Shown: positions 23,870-32,760, counted from the stretch's first letter. The stretch: DNA of 43,440 bases from an uncultured Gammaproteobacteria bacterium (GCA_947258975.1 CAMYKK010000031.1:1-43440), one strand, 5' to 3'. Numbers and translations are program-made. The notes: generated by a model from the letters alone, not told the origin.

Positions 23870-25236
23870 GGTATCTGCAGCTCGCTTTGGGATTCGTCCT
23901 TGACGTGTTGATCCAGCCAGCGCGCGGTCCGCAGCAAGCGCGCATCGTCGTTGCGCGCGCCCACCAGTTGAACGCCGATGGGCATATTATTGCTGCCCTG
24001 CAGCAGCGGCAGGCTCACCGCCGGCAACCCCATCAATGTCCACAAAGTACAGAAGACCGGATCACCGGTGGAATCGAGCCCCAACGGGGCCTCGCCGGTG
24101 GTCGCCGGAGTGATAATCGCATCATACCGATCGAATACCTGCGCGAGTCCGGCGTAGAGCACATCGATCATATCCAGCGCCCTGTTGTATTCAATCGCCA
24201 AACAGCCTTGCCCTTCCTCGATCATACCCCGCAGCCTCGTGCTCAACTTGTCCTTTCCGTCTTCGTACAGCCGTCCTAGACCTTTTGCCAAATCGGCATA
24301 CATGATCGTGCGGTGCCAGCCTACCGCCGAGCCGAACAGCTCCGGCAGCTCAATCTCATCGCAGTGGCCGCTGAGTAAATCCGCCAGCTCGGTAAAGGCG
24401 CCGTGGACGTCCTCGTCGGCCTGGTCCCACACCGGCGATTTAACGAACACCAGGTTCGGCGCCAGCGGCGGCTCCGACATCGCGGTGGCCACCAGATGCG
24501 GACGCGCCCGCAACCGCGTGTCAGGGTCGCGAACGTCATACCCGACCAGCGGCTCCGTGACCAGAGCGAGGTCTTCCACACAACGCGCAAACACCCCGAT
24601 GGTATCCAGAGCACGTGACAAAGACAGCACCCCCTGCCGCGAGATGGCACCGAAACTCGGCTTGAATCCATACACGCCGCAATAGGACGCCGGACGGATC
24701 ATCGAGCCGTTGGTCTGACTGCCGAGCGCCAGCGGTACCATGTTGGCGGCCACTGCGGCTGCCGAACCGCTGGATGAACCACCTGGAGTCCGCGCCGGGT
24801 CGTTCGGATTGGTGGTCTTACCCGGTGAGTACACCGCGAGTTCGGTGCTGACGGTCTTGCCGAGGATGATCGCCCCGGCCTCGCGCAACGCGGCAACCGC
24901 TTGCGCATCGCCGGTAGGTTGACGTCCGGCGAACAGCGGCGTACCGCACTCGGTGGGCATGTCATGAGTGTCAATAATGTCTTTCACGCCGACCGGCAAG
25001 CCATGCAACGGACCAAGATCGGCGCCGGTTTGCCGGAATTCATCTGCCCGGCGCGCCTGCTCCACGGCGTACTCTGGGTCGATGTGGATCCACGCCCGCA
25101 CCGTCTTCTCCCGCGCTTCGATGTGCTCCAGACATGCCCGCACGTACAGCGCAGAACTCAACTCACCGTTGCGGATCTGTTGCGCCGCTGTGGTGGCGCT
25201 AAATTCCGCCGCGGTCAATTGCGTGTGGCCGTCCAC
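23863..25236 (-). CDS. amidase, amidase-signature (Ser-Ser-Lys) family
   Basis: A 457-residue protein with LGKTVSTELAVYSPGKTTNP (catalytic lysine in GKT, near residue 94), GGSSSGSAAAVAANMVPLALGSQTNGSMIRPA (the glycine/serine-rich signature with cis-serine and nucleophilic serine, roughly 170-190) and YGFKPSFGAISRQGV. These hallmarks indicate hydrolysis of a carboxamide. No signal peptide, so it acts in the cytoplasm. It follows dctM by six bases and precedes the small membrane protein. Its place after the TRAP genes suggests it processes the imported substrate, which may therefore be an amide. The natural substrate is unknown. It also could be a Glu-tRNA amidotransferase A-like paralog, but gatB/gatC are absent here. 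Confidence 0.88.
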   Translation of the reverse strand: MDGHTQLTAAEFSATTAAQQIRNGELSSALYVRACLEHIEAREKTVRAWIHIDPEYAVEQARRADEFRQTGADLGPLHGLPVGVKDIIDTHDMPTECGTPLFAGRQPTGDAQAVAALREAGAIILGKTVSTELAVYSPGKTTNPNDPARTPGGSSSGSAAAVAANMVPLALGSQTNGSMIRPASYCGVYGFKPSFGAISRQGVLSLSRALDTIGVFARCVEDLALVTEPLVGYDVRDPDTRLRARPHLVATAMSEPPLAPNLVFVKSPVWDQADEDVHGAFTELADLLSGHCDEIELPELFGSAVGWHRTIMYADLAKGLGRLYEDGKDKLSTRLRGMIEEGQGCLAIEYNRALDMIDVLYAGLAQVFDRYDAIITPATTGEAPLGLDSTGDPVFCTLWTLMGLPAVSLPLLQGSNNMPIGVQLVGARNDDARLLRTARWLDQHVKDESQSELQIPC

Positions 25237-25242
25237 AGGATC

Positions 25243-26604
25243 CTACCGGGCCTTGCCGTACACGAGATCTGGTAGATACATGATGATCTGGGGGAATATA
25301 TACAGTAGCACCATAGCCAGAATCACCATCGACAGAAACGGCAACACCCCCTTGAATATATCGACGAGCTGCACGTGCGGCGGCGCCACTCCCTTGAGGT
25401 AATACGCCGCCATCGCCATCGGCGGGGTGAGAAAAGAGGTCTGCAGATTCATCGCCACCAATATTCCGAAAAACAAGGGATCGACCCCGAAGGCCGGCAA
25501 CATCGGCAGAAAGATCGGGACAAAAATAATGATGATTTCGCTCCACTCCAGCGGCCACCCGAGCAGGAAGATAATCAACTGCGCCATGATCAGAAACATA
25601 ACCGGGCTCAATCCCATCCCCAATACCGTTTCCTCGATGAGTGAGTGGCCACCTAGATAGGAGAACACCGACGCAAACGTCCACGATCCGACAAACAGCC
25701 AACACACCATCGCCGAGGTACGCACGGTGAGATAGACCGATTCCTTCAAGCGTTCCCAGGTCAGGGCGCGGTATGCAGCGGCCAGAACCAGGCCACCCAG
25801 GGCGCCCATCGACGCGGCCTCCGACGGGGTGGCAAGGCCGAACAATATCGCCCCAAGCACCGCAAAGATCAGGAACGCGAGCGGGAAAAACGAGGTCAAC
25901 ATCATCAAGATTACCCGGCCGTAGGAGAGATTTCCCAATTCCTCCGGCTTGGGCTTGGGCGCCAGACTGGGGTTCCACATCGCCCGGCCCATCACGTAGA
26001 TGATATAGAGCCCTGCCAGCATGAAACCAGGGAGGATCGCGCCGGCGTACAGCCGCACCACCGAGACGTTGGAGGTTGCGGAATAGACGATCAACATAAT
26101 GCTGGGTGGGATCAGGATTCCGAGGCAGCCGCCGGCGCAAATCACACCGGCTGCGAAGCTGACGTCGTAGCGCGCCTTGAGCATGGAGGGGAATGCCAGC
26201 AGCCCCATTAACGTCACCACCGCGCCGATGATCCCGGTGGCGGTCGCAAACAACGCGCAGGTTCCGAGCGCCGCGATCGCCATCGAGCCGGGCAAACGGC
26301 GTGCGGCAATCTGCATGCTGAAGAACAGACGATCGACGATATTGGCGCGCTCCACAATGTAACCCATGAACAGAAACAGCGGCACCGCGGTGAGCACATC
26401 GTTGGCCATGACCGAGTAGGTCTGATTGACAAGCAAATCGAAGATCTGATTGTCAAACAAAGAGTTCATCCGCTCGGCGTCGTAATACGCGTAGTAACCG
26501 AACGCTACGCCCATGGCCATAAGTGTGAAACAGATCGGAAAACCGAGCAGTATCGTGAGCACGAATATGCCGAGCATGATGACGGCGATAAGGGGGTCAC
26601 TCAT
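25243..26604 (-). CDS. dctM: TRAP transporter large permease (DctM/FcbT3 type)
   Basis: A 453-residue membrane protein with about 12 to 13 hydrophobic segments, IPPSIMLIVYSATSNVSV, FATATGIIGAVVTLMGLLAFPSM, GLATPSEAASMGALGG and a long hydrophobic C-terminus, typical of the DctM ion-coupled permease. ATG at 26604 overlaps the dctQ stop by eight bases; an upstream start would extend into dctQ. It forms the transport core with DctQ for the ligand delivered by the adjacent binding protein. Confidence 0.93.
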   Translation of the reverse strand: MSDPLIAVIMLGIFVLTILLGFPICFTLMAMGVAFGYYAYYDAERMNSLFDNQIFDLLVNQTYSVMANDVLTAVPLFLFMGYIVERANIVDRLFFSMQIAARRLPGSMAIAALGTCALFATATGIIGAVVTLMGLLAFPSMLKARYDVSFAAGVICAGGCLGILIPPSIMLIVYSATSNVSVVRLYAGAILPGFMLAGLYIIYVMGRAMWNPSLAPKPKPEELGNLSYGRVILMMLTSFFPLAFLIFAVLGAILFGLATPSEAASMGALGGLVLAAAYRALTWERLKESVYLTVRTSAMVCWLFVGSWTFASVFSYLGGHSLIEETVLGMGLSPVMFLIMAQLIIFLLGWPLEWSEIIIIFVPIFLPMLPAFGVDPLFFGILVAMNLQTSFLTPPMAMAAYYLKGVAPPHVQLVDIFKGVLPFLSMVILAMVLLYIFPQIIMYLPDLVYGKAR

Positions 26605-27214
26605 GTTTGTCTTCCCCCTTGACGTGTTCGACGAACTCTTCCAGCCCCCCGGTCTCCTCATGTTGGTGCTGCATCATGGCTTCCATCTCTTCCACGTCCT
26701 CCAGATGTATCGGCCACTCTCCGGTGCGGATACAAACGATGCAGCGGCATACCTGAGCCATACCTTGCAGCAATAACAGCCCGCCGGCCACCGGGATGAT
26801 CGTCTTGAATTGAAAGATGGGCACGTTCGCCGGGCTCATTACGCTGACTTCCTTGTAGAACCACGACTCGCCCGCGTAATCGGTGCCGGCAATGATGAAC
26901 GCGAGAATTCCGGGAAAGAAAAATAGAAAATAGAGCACTAACTCGACACGCGCCTGGGTTTTCGGCTTCCAAAGCCGGTACAGCACATCGCCGCGGACGT
27001 GGCCATCGCGTGACAGGGTATAGGCACCCGCCATCATGAACAGCGCGCCATACATCATGTAACTGATGTCGAACGCCCAGGAGGTGGGATCTCTCAATAT
27101 ATAGCGGACAAAGACCTCATAGCTGACGCCAAAGGTCATAATCAGGATGCACCATGCGAACGCTTTCCCAGCCCAAGCGGATACACGGTCCACGAACAGG
27201 ATGAAGCTCAGCAT
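26597..27214 (-). CDS. dctQ: TRAP transporter small permease (DctQ/FcbT2 type)
   Basis: A 205-residue protein with four membrane spans, the DctQ domain block WCILIMTFGVSYEVFVRYILRDPTSWAFDISYMMYGALFMMAGAYTL and a C-terminal cytoplasmic acidic tail (VEEMEAMMQHQHEETGG) longer than usual. It bridges binding protein and DctM. The gap to dctP (27215-27309) contains a very stable hairpin. Confidence 0.9.
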   Translation of the reverse strand: MLSFILFVDRVSAWAGKAFAWCILIMTFGVSYEVFVRYILRDPTSWAFDISYMMYGALFMMAGAYTLSRDGHVRGDVLYRLWKPKTQARVELVLYFLFFFPGILAFIIAGTDYAGESWFYKEVSVMSPANVPIFQFKTIIPVAGGLLLLQGMAQVCRCIVCIRTGEWPIHLEDVEEMEAMMQHQHEETGGLEEFVEHVKGEDKHE

Positions 27215-27257
27215 CGCTAACGCCCGATGTTGGTAGAAATGCGGCTAGTGCCCGCCC

Positions 27258-27281
27258 GGGCGGCGCCCCACGGCGCCGCCC
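27258..27281 (-). other. intercistronic hairpin between dctP and dctQ
   Basis: GGGCGGCGCC and GGCGCCGCCC form a perfect 10-bp all-GC stem with a 4-nt loop, about 30 nt after the dctP stop codon. No U-tract follows. It probably protects the dctP message and gives it higher yield than dctQM. Confidence 0.7.
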
Positions 27282-27309
27282 GACACGAACGGTTTTGTTA
27301 ACGCCTTAT

Positions 27310-28449
27310 CTAAGCGATCTCGCCAGGGAAGTAGTGCTGGAAGGCGAGCTTGTAATCCGCCGAGTTCATGAGATCGTAAAACGCCACCCGGTGCGACCAT
27401 TCCTTTTGGCTCTTCACCACCTTGGCGAAGAACGGATCCGTTTCGAGTTTCTTCAGAACCGTATCCCAAGAACCGAGCTGGGCCTTCATGATCGACTGGT
27501 CGGTACGATACACATTGACGCCGTGTTTTTTCATCAGGTCCTGCAGGTCGCGAGAATAATTATCCAACGCGAAACCGTAGTTCGCGGTGTTGGTGGCCTC
27601 CGCACCGTACTCGAGGATCGCCTGTTGCTCCTTGGCCAGGCCGTTGAACTTGTCCTTATTGAAGATGATCTCGAAGAACTCCGCCGCCTGGTGATAGCTA
27701 CCCATGTGATAGTGCTTGGACACGTCCTGGGCGCCGAACTGCATGTCGGAAGTCGGGTTGTTGAATTCGAAGGCCTCAATGACACCGCGCTCCAGTGCCG
27801 GGACGATCTCGCCGCCCGGAAGCTGGGTCACCTTGAGCCCCATGCCCTGCATGATGTCGGTGGCCAATCCCACGGTGCGGTACTTCAGGCCCTGCATGTC
27901 GGCGGCACTCTTGACGTGCTTCTTGAACCAGCCCAGGGGTTGGGTCGGCATCGGCATGGCAAAAAAGCCCACCAGATTCAACTTGAGAATATCCTGGACT
28001 AGTTCTTCATACAGTTGCTTACCGCCACCGTAGTGGATCCAGGCCAGGATCTGCGACGCATTGGCGCCGAATACCGGACCGGTGCCGAACAGCGAAGCGG
28101 CCTTGTTCTTGCCGTACCAGTAGGCGGTCACGGTGTGCGCGCCATCGAGCACGCCCTTGTTCACTGCATCCTGTACCTGAAACGCCTTGACCACTGCGCC
28201 CGCCGGTAACACGTCGACCTTCAAGCGGCCGCCGGACATTGCCTCGACGCGTTCCGCATACTGCCGGAACATGTCCTGGAAGATCGCCTTGGCGCCCCAG
28301 GAACTCTGCATCTTCAGGGTTTTCGTTTGCGCACGCGACACCATGGGGAATCCCAAGGTCGCCGCACCCGCGGTTGCCGCCCCCGCGGTCTTAAGAAACT
28401 TGCGGCGACCGGACGCAGTCTTCGCGCCCTTCTCGATCTTAGATTGCAT
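27310..28449 (-). CDS. dctP: TRAP transporter substrate-binding protein, Tat-exported (FcbT1/TakP type)
   Basis: The start is ATG at 28449 with AGGAGGAG just upstream. The 379-residue precursor begins MQSKIEKGAKTASGRRKFLKTAG, a twin-arginine signal (RRKFLK) followed by a weakly hydrophobic stretch and cleavage around VSRAQ. The mature protein contains DVLPAGAVVKAFQVQDAVNKGVLDGAHT, KYRTVGLATDIMQGMGLKVTQLPGGEIVPALERGVIEAFEFNNPTSD, matching the COG4663 branch that binds 2-oxoacids, chlorobenzoate or mannitol. Tat export suggests it folds with ligand or metal inside the cell, as known for TakP-like members. Coupling to an amidase is unusual. Confidence 0.92.
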   Translation of the reverse strand: MQSKIEKGAKTASGRRKFLKTAGAATAGAATLGFPMVSRAQTKTLKMQSSWGAKAIFQDMFRQYAERVEAMSGGRLKVDVLPAGAVVKAFQVQDAVNKGVLDGAHTVTAYWYGKNKAASLFGTGPVFGANASQILAWIHYGGGKQLYEELVQDILKLNLVGFFAMPMPTQPLGWFKKHVKSAADMQGLKYRTVGLATDIMQGMGLKVTQLPGGEIVPALERGVIEAFEFNNPTSDMQFGAQDVSKHYHMGSYHQAAEFFEIIFNKDKFNGLAKEQQAILEYGAEATNTANYGFALDNYSRDLQDLMKKHGVNVYRTDQSIMKAQLGSWDTVLKKLETDPFFAKVVKSQKEWSHRVAFYDLMNSADYKLAFQHYFPGEIA

Positions 28450-28646
28450 GCTCTCCTCCTCTGGAATAATCGCTAAAAACACTGTCTTCAGTCGTTGTCG
28501 AAATGTTACCGCGAAGGGCATCCCCCACGGACAGCGGTTAACATACACCGGTAACCAGCCGATGTATAGCCAGTCGGGCTCTGTGTCGGACAGGCTTATC
28601 CCTAATGAATACGAGGAATTATGCCGGAGCCGGTACAATCCGAAGC
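28450..28646. other. divergent intergenic region, dctP / GlcF-like gene
   Basis: The gap between the divergent dctP and GlcF-like genes contains no recognisable promoter pair of good quality. A nine-codon frame (ATG at 28620, ending TGA overlapping the ATG at 28647) preceded by GAGG could couple translation of the GlcF-like gene, but this is marginal. Confidence 0.2.
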
Positions 28647-29918
28647 ATGACCCACGCGGCACCAGTGACAGACCGGTTCCCGCTCGAGGACGTCGACAAG
28701 TGCGTCCAGTGCGGGTTGTGCTTGCCGTATTGTCCCACGTACCGGGAAACCGGTGACGAAAATGAATCTCCGCGGGGCCGGATCGCGCTGCTGCGCGCCA
28801 TGATCCGCAACGAGCTTCCGTTGACCCCAAGACTGGAGTCGCATCTTGACCGTTGCCTGTCCTGCCGCAATTGCGAAACGGCATGCCCGGCCCAGGTGCC
28901 CTACGGACGGCTGATCGACGACGGGCGTGCGTTCATCGCCGCCAAACGCCGCGAGCCCCGGGGCCGGCGTGTGCTGAGGAGGTGGACGGTGGACGGAATA
29001 CTCGCGCGTCCCAATCGACTGCTTTGGGTCGGCCACCTGCTCCGAGGATATCAGCGTTCGGGCTTACAAACGATTGTTCGCGGCTCCGGACTCTTACGAC
29101 CGCTGGGACTGGCAACGATCGAAGCACAGCTGCCGATCGTTCCCATACTAAAACACTACGCCATCGCGTATCCCGTCAACGGAGAGACGCGCGGCGACGT
29201 GGCCCTGTTCCTTGGCTGCATCGCCCGCATCGTGGATCAGCCGACCATCGACGCGGCGATTCGGATACTCAACAAGTTGGGATACCGTGTGCGAATACCG
29301 CGCGGGCAAAATTGTTGCGGCGCCATCCATCAACACGCCGGCGACGTACAGGGCGCACGGCGGCTGATGGCACAAAATCTGAATGCTTTTCCCTCGTCGG
29401 GCGACATGCCTGTTATTTCCTTGGCGAGCGGTTGCGGTGCAATGCTTCTCGAGTATGGACAACACGTATCCACCCGCGACGCAACGGAGTTTGCTATGCG
29501 GGTGCATGATTTCGGCGCGTTTATCGAAGACCGTCATGCCGCACCTTTCGAAAATGCCCTCACACACCTTGGCAAAATCGCGGTGCATGAACCATGCTCC
29601 TTGCGAAATGTCATGCAGACCGCCAAAAAAACTTACAACTTATTGAACCGCTTGTCCGCAACGGAAGTGAGTATAATATCCAACCAAAGCACCTGCTGCG
29701 GTGCCGCGGGCACCTATTTCCTTACGCAGCCGCAATTGTCCGAGGTTTTTCGCGACGACACGCTGCGTACTATTCACGAAAGCGGTTGCGACACGCTCGT
29801 CACCTCGAACATCGGGTGTGCCTTGCACCTCGCGGCCGGCATCGCCAGCCGGCATCTCGACGTCGAGGTCGTACATCCGGCGATTCTTATCGATAGAGCG
29901 TTGCGGCTCGACAGCTGA
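28647..29918 (+). CDS. orphan GlcF-like iron-sulfur protein
   Basis: A 423-residue protein with CVQCGLCLPYCP (about residues 19-30) and CLSCRNCETACP (about 69-80), each giving a [4Fe-4S] cluster, then two cysteine-rich CCG-type domains: GQNCCGAIHQHAGD and STCCGAAGTYFLTQPQ. This is the same architecture as GlcF, and it is clearly a paralog of the glcF product in this window, but no GlcD/GlcE-like gene is adjacent. It may pair with an oxidase encoded elsewhere, or with GlcD/GlcE. ATG at 28647 is used because the earlier in-frame start (28605) lacks SD and homology. It precedes coq7 by 46 bp, so the two may share a transcript. Confidence 0.85.
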   Translation: MTHAAPVTDRFPLEDVDKCVQCGLCLPYCPTYRETGDENESPRGRIALLRAMIRNELPLTPRLESHLDRCLSCRNCETACPAQVPYGRLIDDGRAFIAAKRREPRGRRVLRRWTVDGILARPNRLLWVGHLLRGYQRSGLQTIVRGSGLLRPLGLATIEAQLPIVPILKHYAIAYPVNGETRGDVALFLGCIARIVDQPTIDAAIRILNKLGYRVRIPRGQNCCGAIHQHAGDVQGARRLMAQNLNAFPSSGDMPVISLASGCGAMLLEYGQHVSTRDATEFAMRVHDFGAFIEDRHAAPFENALTHLGKIAVHEPCSLRNVMQTAKKTYNLLNRLSATEVSIISNQSTCCGAAGTYFLTQPQLSEVFRDDTLRTIHESGCDTLVTSNIGCALHLAAGIASRHLDVEVVHPAILIDRALRLDS

Positions 29919-29964
29919 GGCGAGGGGCTTGCGCGCGAGGGCTCGCGTCTTGTATCTTGGCTGC

Positions 29965-30600
29965 ATGCGCGAATATTCAATACTTGACGAGGTGATCAAT
30001 CATCTCGATCAGGGTCTACGCACCGTATTCGGCCGGCCACCCCGGCAACGGGCGACGCCGCAACCCGAAGTGACCGGCGACGATCTCAGCGACAGCGAGC
30101 GCGACCTTGCAGCCGCACTGATGCGCGTGAATCATGCGGGTGAAGTATGTGCCCAAGCCTTGTACCAAGGTCAATCGCTGACCGCCCGCTCAAACCAGGT
30201 CCGGCAGACCATGTCCGACGCGTCGGCCGAAGAAAACGATCACCTGGTCTGGTGTGAGGAGCGCATCGACGAACTGGGAAGCCACAAGAGCTTGCTCAAT
30301 CCTTTATGGTACGCCGGCTCGTTCACCATCGGCGCGCTCGCCGGTCTCGCCGGCGACCGCATCAGCCTGGGATTTCTGGCTGAAACCGAGCGCCAGGTGG
30401 TGCGCCACTTGGAGGGGCATCTAGACCGGCTGCCGGTGAACGACACCAAAAGTCGCGAGATTGTTGCGCGGATGCGTGATGATGAAGCGGGTCACGCCAC
30501 CACCGCAGTGAAGGCAGGTGCGGCGGAATTGCCGGATTTTGTTAAAAAAACGATGGGCTTGGTGTCAAAGGTGATGACCACGACTGCCGAAAGAGTATAA
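29965..30600 (+). CDS. coq7: 5-demethoxyubiquinol hydroxylase Coq7 (non-heme diiron)
   Basis: The 211-residue product has the two-fold ExxH diiron arrangement: LMRVNHAGEVCAQALYQGQ (first Glu), SAEENDHLVWCEERIDEL (Glu-x-x-His), then ETERQVVRHLEGHLDRL and DDEAGHATTAV. These are the ferritin-like bundles of Coq7, which hydroxylates C6 of the quinone head in ubiquinone biosynthesis. The membrane-binding helix region LNPLWYAGSFTIGALAG is present. Coq7 replaces UbiF in many proteobacteria. Start 29965 gives the family-like MREYSILDEVINHLD. Confidence 0.95.
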   Translation: MREYSILDEVINHLDQGLRTVFGRPPRQRATPQPEVTGDDLSDSERDLAAALMRVNHAGEVCAQALYQGQSLTARSNQVRQTMSDASAEENDHLVWCEERIDELGSHKSLLNPLWYAGSFTIGALAGLAGDRISLGFLAETERQVVRHLEGHLDRLPVNDTKSREIVARMRDDEAGHATTAVKAGAAELPDFVKKTMGLVSKVMTTTAERV

Positions 30601-30659
30601 CGGTAGATGGCGGCGGCTTCTCAACGCCAGCATCCAGGATCCCTGGCGCACTGTCCGGG
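30601..30659. repeat. convergent intergenic gap with a partial copy of the dispersed repeat
   Basis: Between coq7 and the convergent mipA the sequence CCAGGATCCCTGGCGCAC resembles the start of the ~60-bp repeat with an internal deletion of about seven bases. CCAGG-ATC-CCTGG is a perfect palindrome. It may act as a two-way terminator but lacks T-runs. Confidence 0.35.
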
Positions 30660-31532
30660 CTAGTCCGATTGTTCTACGCGGCGCATGTCCTTGACTTCGA
30701 CCATACGTTTGGAGCGGCCGATAAATCGTGCGTAGATAAAACCAAAGGTTAGGGCATCATTGCGCTCCACCAGGGGGCTGTCTTCGAATGTGGCCCCGGT
30801 CAAGCGGTCGTAGCGCACGAAAAGGCTCATCCAGCTCTTCTTTCCGCGCGACACGAAGGTTCCGATAAAACGGGTGCCGCCAAAACCGCCGTTGCCGTCA
30901 AATGCCGAACGCGCATCAGTCGCAAATTCGGGATCAACGCGATAATAATAGTCATGAAACTCGTTATCACCGAACTCCAACCCTCCCGAAAGACCCAATC
31001 GCCAGCGCCGACTGAATAGATCAACCCGCTGGTAGAATGTGAGGTGGGGCGAGGCGGTCCACCCGACTTGTTCAAGCGAGTCTCCGATCGCGAACACCGA
31101 GCGCACCGGCAGATTAAGCAATAGCACCTGACGCGATGGTCGATCAGGCCACAGGCGTAACTGCACTAACGGCCCCAGTTGCAGCGTGGGATCCAGATCG
31201 GGCATACCTGCGCGAGCACTTGTATCGTCGCTATTGACGGAGGTGTTGGCATCCACGCTGAAGTCGAGTTCCAGTCGTTCGCTGCCATAGAAAACACCAC
31301 GAACGCCGCGATCATCGATGCGTAGAAACTCGCCGCGATATACCGGATAGACAAATGGAAATGCGATCCGCCGATTGTCGTCAGATCCCCGGTACTCGGG
31401 GACTTGAAGCGCACCTCCACCCAGAGCAATCTCCCACAACGGCAACTCTTCTGCGTGTGCAACCGGCGCCATCCACACCAACAGTGCCGTAGCAACGACC
31501 AGCCCCCGATTTTTTATTGCTGTCACATCCAC
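30660..31532 (-). CDS. mipA: MipA/OmpV family outer-membrane protein
   Basis: A 290-residue protein with a signal peptide (LVVATALLVWMAPVAHA) and the MipA/OmpV signature near the mature N-terminus: GGGALQVPEYRGSDDNRRIAFPFVYPVYRGEFLRIDDRGVRGVFY. Beta-barrel alternation continues to the end. MipA anchors the lytic transglycosylase MltA to a peptidoglycan-synthesising complex in E. coli; OmpV-type members are porins. It starts with GTG at 31532 or two codons later, four bases after the upstream broken gene, so the two were translationally coupled. Confidence 0.88.
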   Translation of the reverse strand: MDVTAIKNRGLVVATALLVWMAPVAHAEELPLWEIALGGGALQVPEYRGSDDNRRIAFPFVYPVYRGEFLRIDDRGVRGVFYGSERLELDFSVDANTSVNSDDTSARAGMPDLDPTLQLGPLVQLRLWPDRPSRQVLLLNLPVRSVFAIGDSLEQVGWTASPHLTFYQRVDLFSRRWRLGLSGGLEFGDNEFHDYYYRVDPEFATDARSAFDGNGGFGGTRFIGTFVSRGKKSWMSLFVRYDRLTGATFEDSPLVERNDALTFGFIYARFIGRSKRMVEVKDMRRVEQSD

Positions 31533-31536
31533 GATC

Positions 31537-32012
31537 TCAGTAACCCTTCAGAGCCATCAAGTATATCAGCCGGGACCCGGATTCCTTTTGCGCCACCACT
31601 TCTTTTTCGTTTACGTTCTCGCGGCGCCGACGTCGGCCAGATTGCGCCAACACCAAACACAGCGCAGCACCCATAGCGACGGTAAGTCCGACGGCACGCA
31701 ATAGTGGAGTCTGCGATGGCGGAACACCGCTTCCTTGGGGACCATCAACGGTAACCGCAGTGATCATCTCGTTGAACGGCGCCAATACAGGTTTTTCAAG
31801 CGTATGCCGAGCGGTGAAACGAAGCGTTCCTGACAAAATCAGCTCGTCCCCCAAAAGCCTGGTCGCTGCTTCTCAACCCACGTTGATGCCAACTGCTTAA
31901 CACCGGACAAGAGCGTCATCAATTATTTCCTTGTCCACTCGGTATCCGCTGCGCCGACCGTGATCGGGACTGACAACAGCGTCACGACTACATATCGAAA
32001 TAGACTGCTCAC
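31537..32012 (-). pseudogene. broken secreted-protein gene upstream of mipA
   Basis: From GTG at 32012 (preceded by AAGGAAGG) the minus strand encodes a clear signal peptide, MSSLFRYVVVTLLSVPITV followed by GAADTEW, and then meets TAA at 31923. In the same frame an ATG-starting segment follows (MTLLSGVKQLASTWVEKQRPGFWG) until it leaves frame at a G5 tract near 31854. Adding one G would join it to the 3' frame that runs SGTLRFTARHTLEKPVLAPF, a membrane segment (RAVGLTVAMGAALCLVLAQS) and an Arg-rich tail ending four bases before mipA. I read this as one exported, membrane-anchored protein interrupted by a stop codon and a frameshift. No family is recognised. Alternatively the 3' part is an independent small gene starting at TTG 31854. 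Confidence 0.45.
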
Positions 32013-32227
32013 TATTTGTGTCCCTTCCTTTGTGTACCTTGATCAGCCGGTTGCCCCGCTGACTGCACCCAACTTCCCGGGTGATGGTGGGAGGATCGAG
32101 TGGTTGCACAGCGCGCGGGCACGATGAGGAAGACGCCACAAACAGGTCTGGGAGGCCCGCGGATGGAGATCAGAGAGGGAGCCGGCTGCGATCAATCCGC
32201 ATGCAGCAGTCGCCGCGGGCATGACGG

Positions 32228-32584
32228 CTAGCGGATAAGTCCCACGTCATTGGGCACTGAAATGATCACCCGATCGCGTTCGAAATAGACGGTATAGTCC
32301 GAGTAGCGCCAACGGAATATAGGTGGCTCACCCACCGCCGGCAGCTGCTCTTGGGGGTCGCCAAACTCATTTCGCACCGCGTTCTGAGTTAGATTGTTTT
32401 GCGGCAATATCCCGCCCGGCGCCGGGGGACGGTGGCCACTGGGGAGAGCCTGGCCGGCACCTTGCGGCACACCTTCCGGCGGTGTCAGAGCCGTGCCGTG
32501 GTAACGCCACTGTCCGCCATTCACGGTCGTTGGCAACAGGATGACGCCAATGATCAAACTGGAAACTGCCGGCCACTTGCACAT
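32228..32584 (-). CDS. small periplasmic protein, BamE/SmpA-like
   Basis: The 118-residue product starts at ATG 32584 with a signal peptide (VSSLIIGVILLPTTVNG). The mature part is Pro/Gly-rich (HGTALTPPEGVPQGAGQALPSGHRPPAPGG) and the C-terminus reads QNAVRNEFGDPQEQLPAVGEPPIFRWRYSDYTVYFERDRVI, the same pattern as BamE/SmpA-type small outer-membrane lipoprotein folds (…V..xFGxPxxxxxxx..WxYxxxxVyFe…). No lipobox cysteine is visible. It could be an envelope-assembly or stress protein; I cannot assign a function. Between it and the mipA operon lies ~200 bp without genes. Confidence 0.65.
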   Translation of the reverse strand: MCKWPAVSSLIIGVILLPTTVNGGQWRYHGTALTPPEGVPQGAGQALPSGHRPPAPGGILPQNNLTQNAVRNEFGDPQEQLPAVGEPPIFRWRYSDYTVYFERDRVIISVPNDVGLIR

Positions 32585-32700
32585 CTCGGACTCCCTATAA
32601 TCTGATTGTTTTCGCTGCAGCAAATCATTATACGCCCCCGGCAAGTATATCCGGATACGGTCAACAGGCGCGGCCAGACGAACCTAGTCCGCATTCGTCA

Positions 32701-32760
32701 CCAGGATCCCGGATGCCGGCGCACACTGCGACTACGCGCAGCACAAGGGACTCGCGCAGC
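32701..32760 (+). repeat. dispersed ~60-bp repeat, copy 2
   Basis: Nearly identical to 7527-7586 over ~60 bases, with one inserted T near the start. It lies between ctaA and the BamE-like gene. Outer bases CCAGG and CCTGG give a possible stem around the element. Confidence 0.8.

Noticed and set aside
32030-32227. A possible small gene between mipA's broken partner and the BamE-like gene
   Set aside because: The overlapping frame has no SD and shares its end with the signal-peptide region in another frame; nothing family-like is seen.
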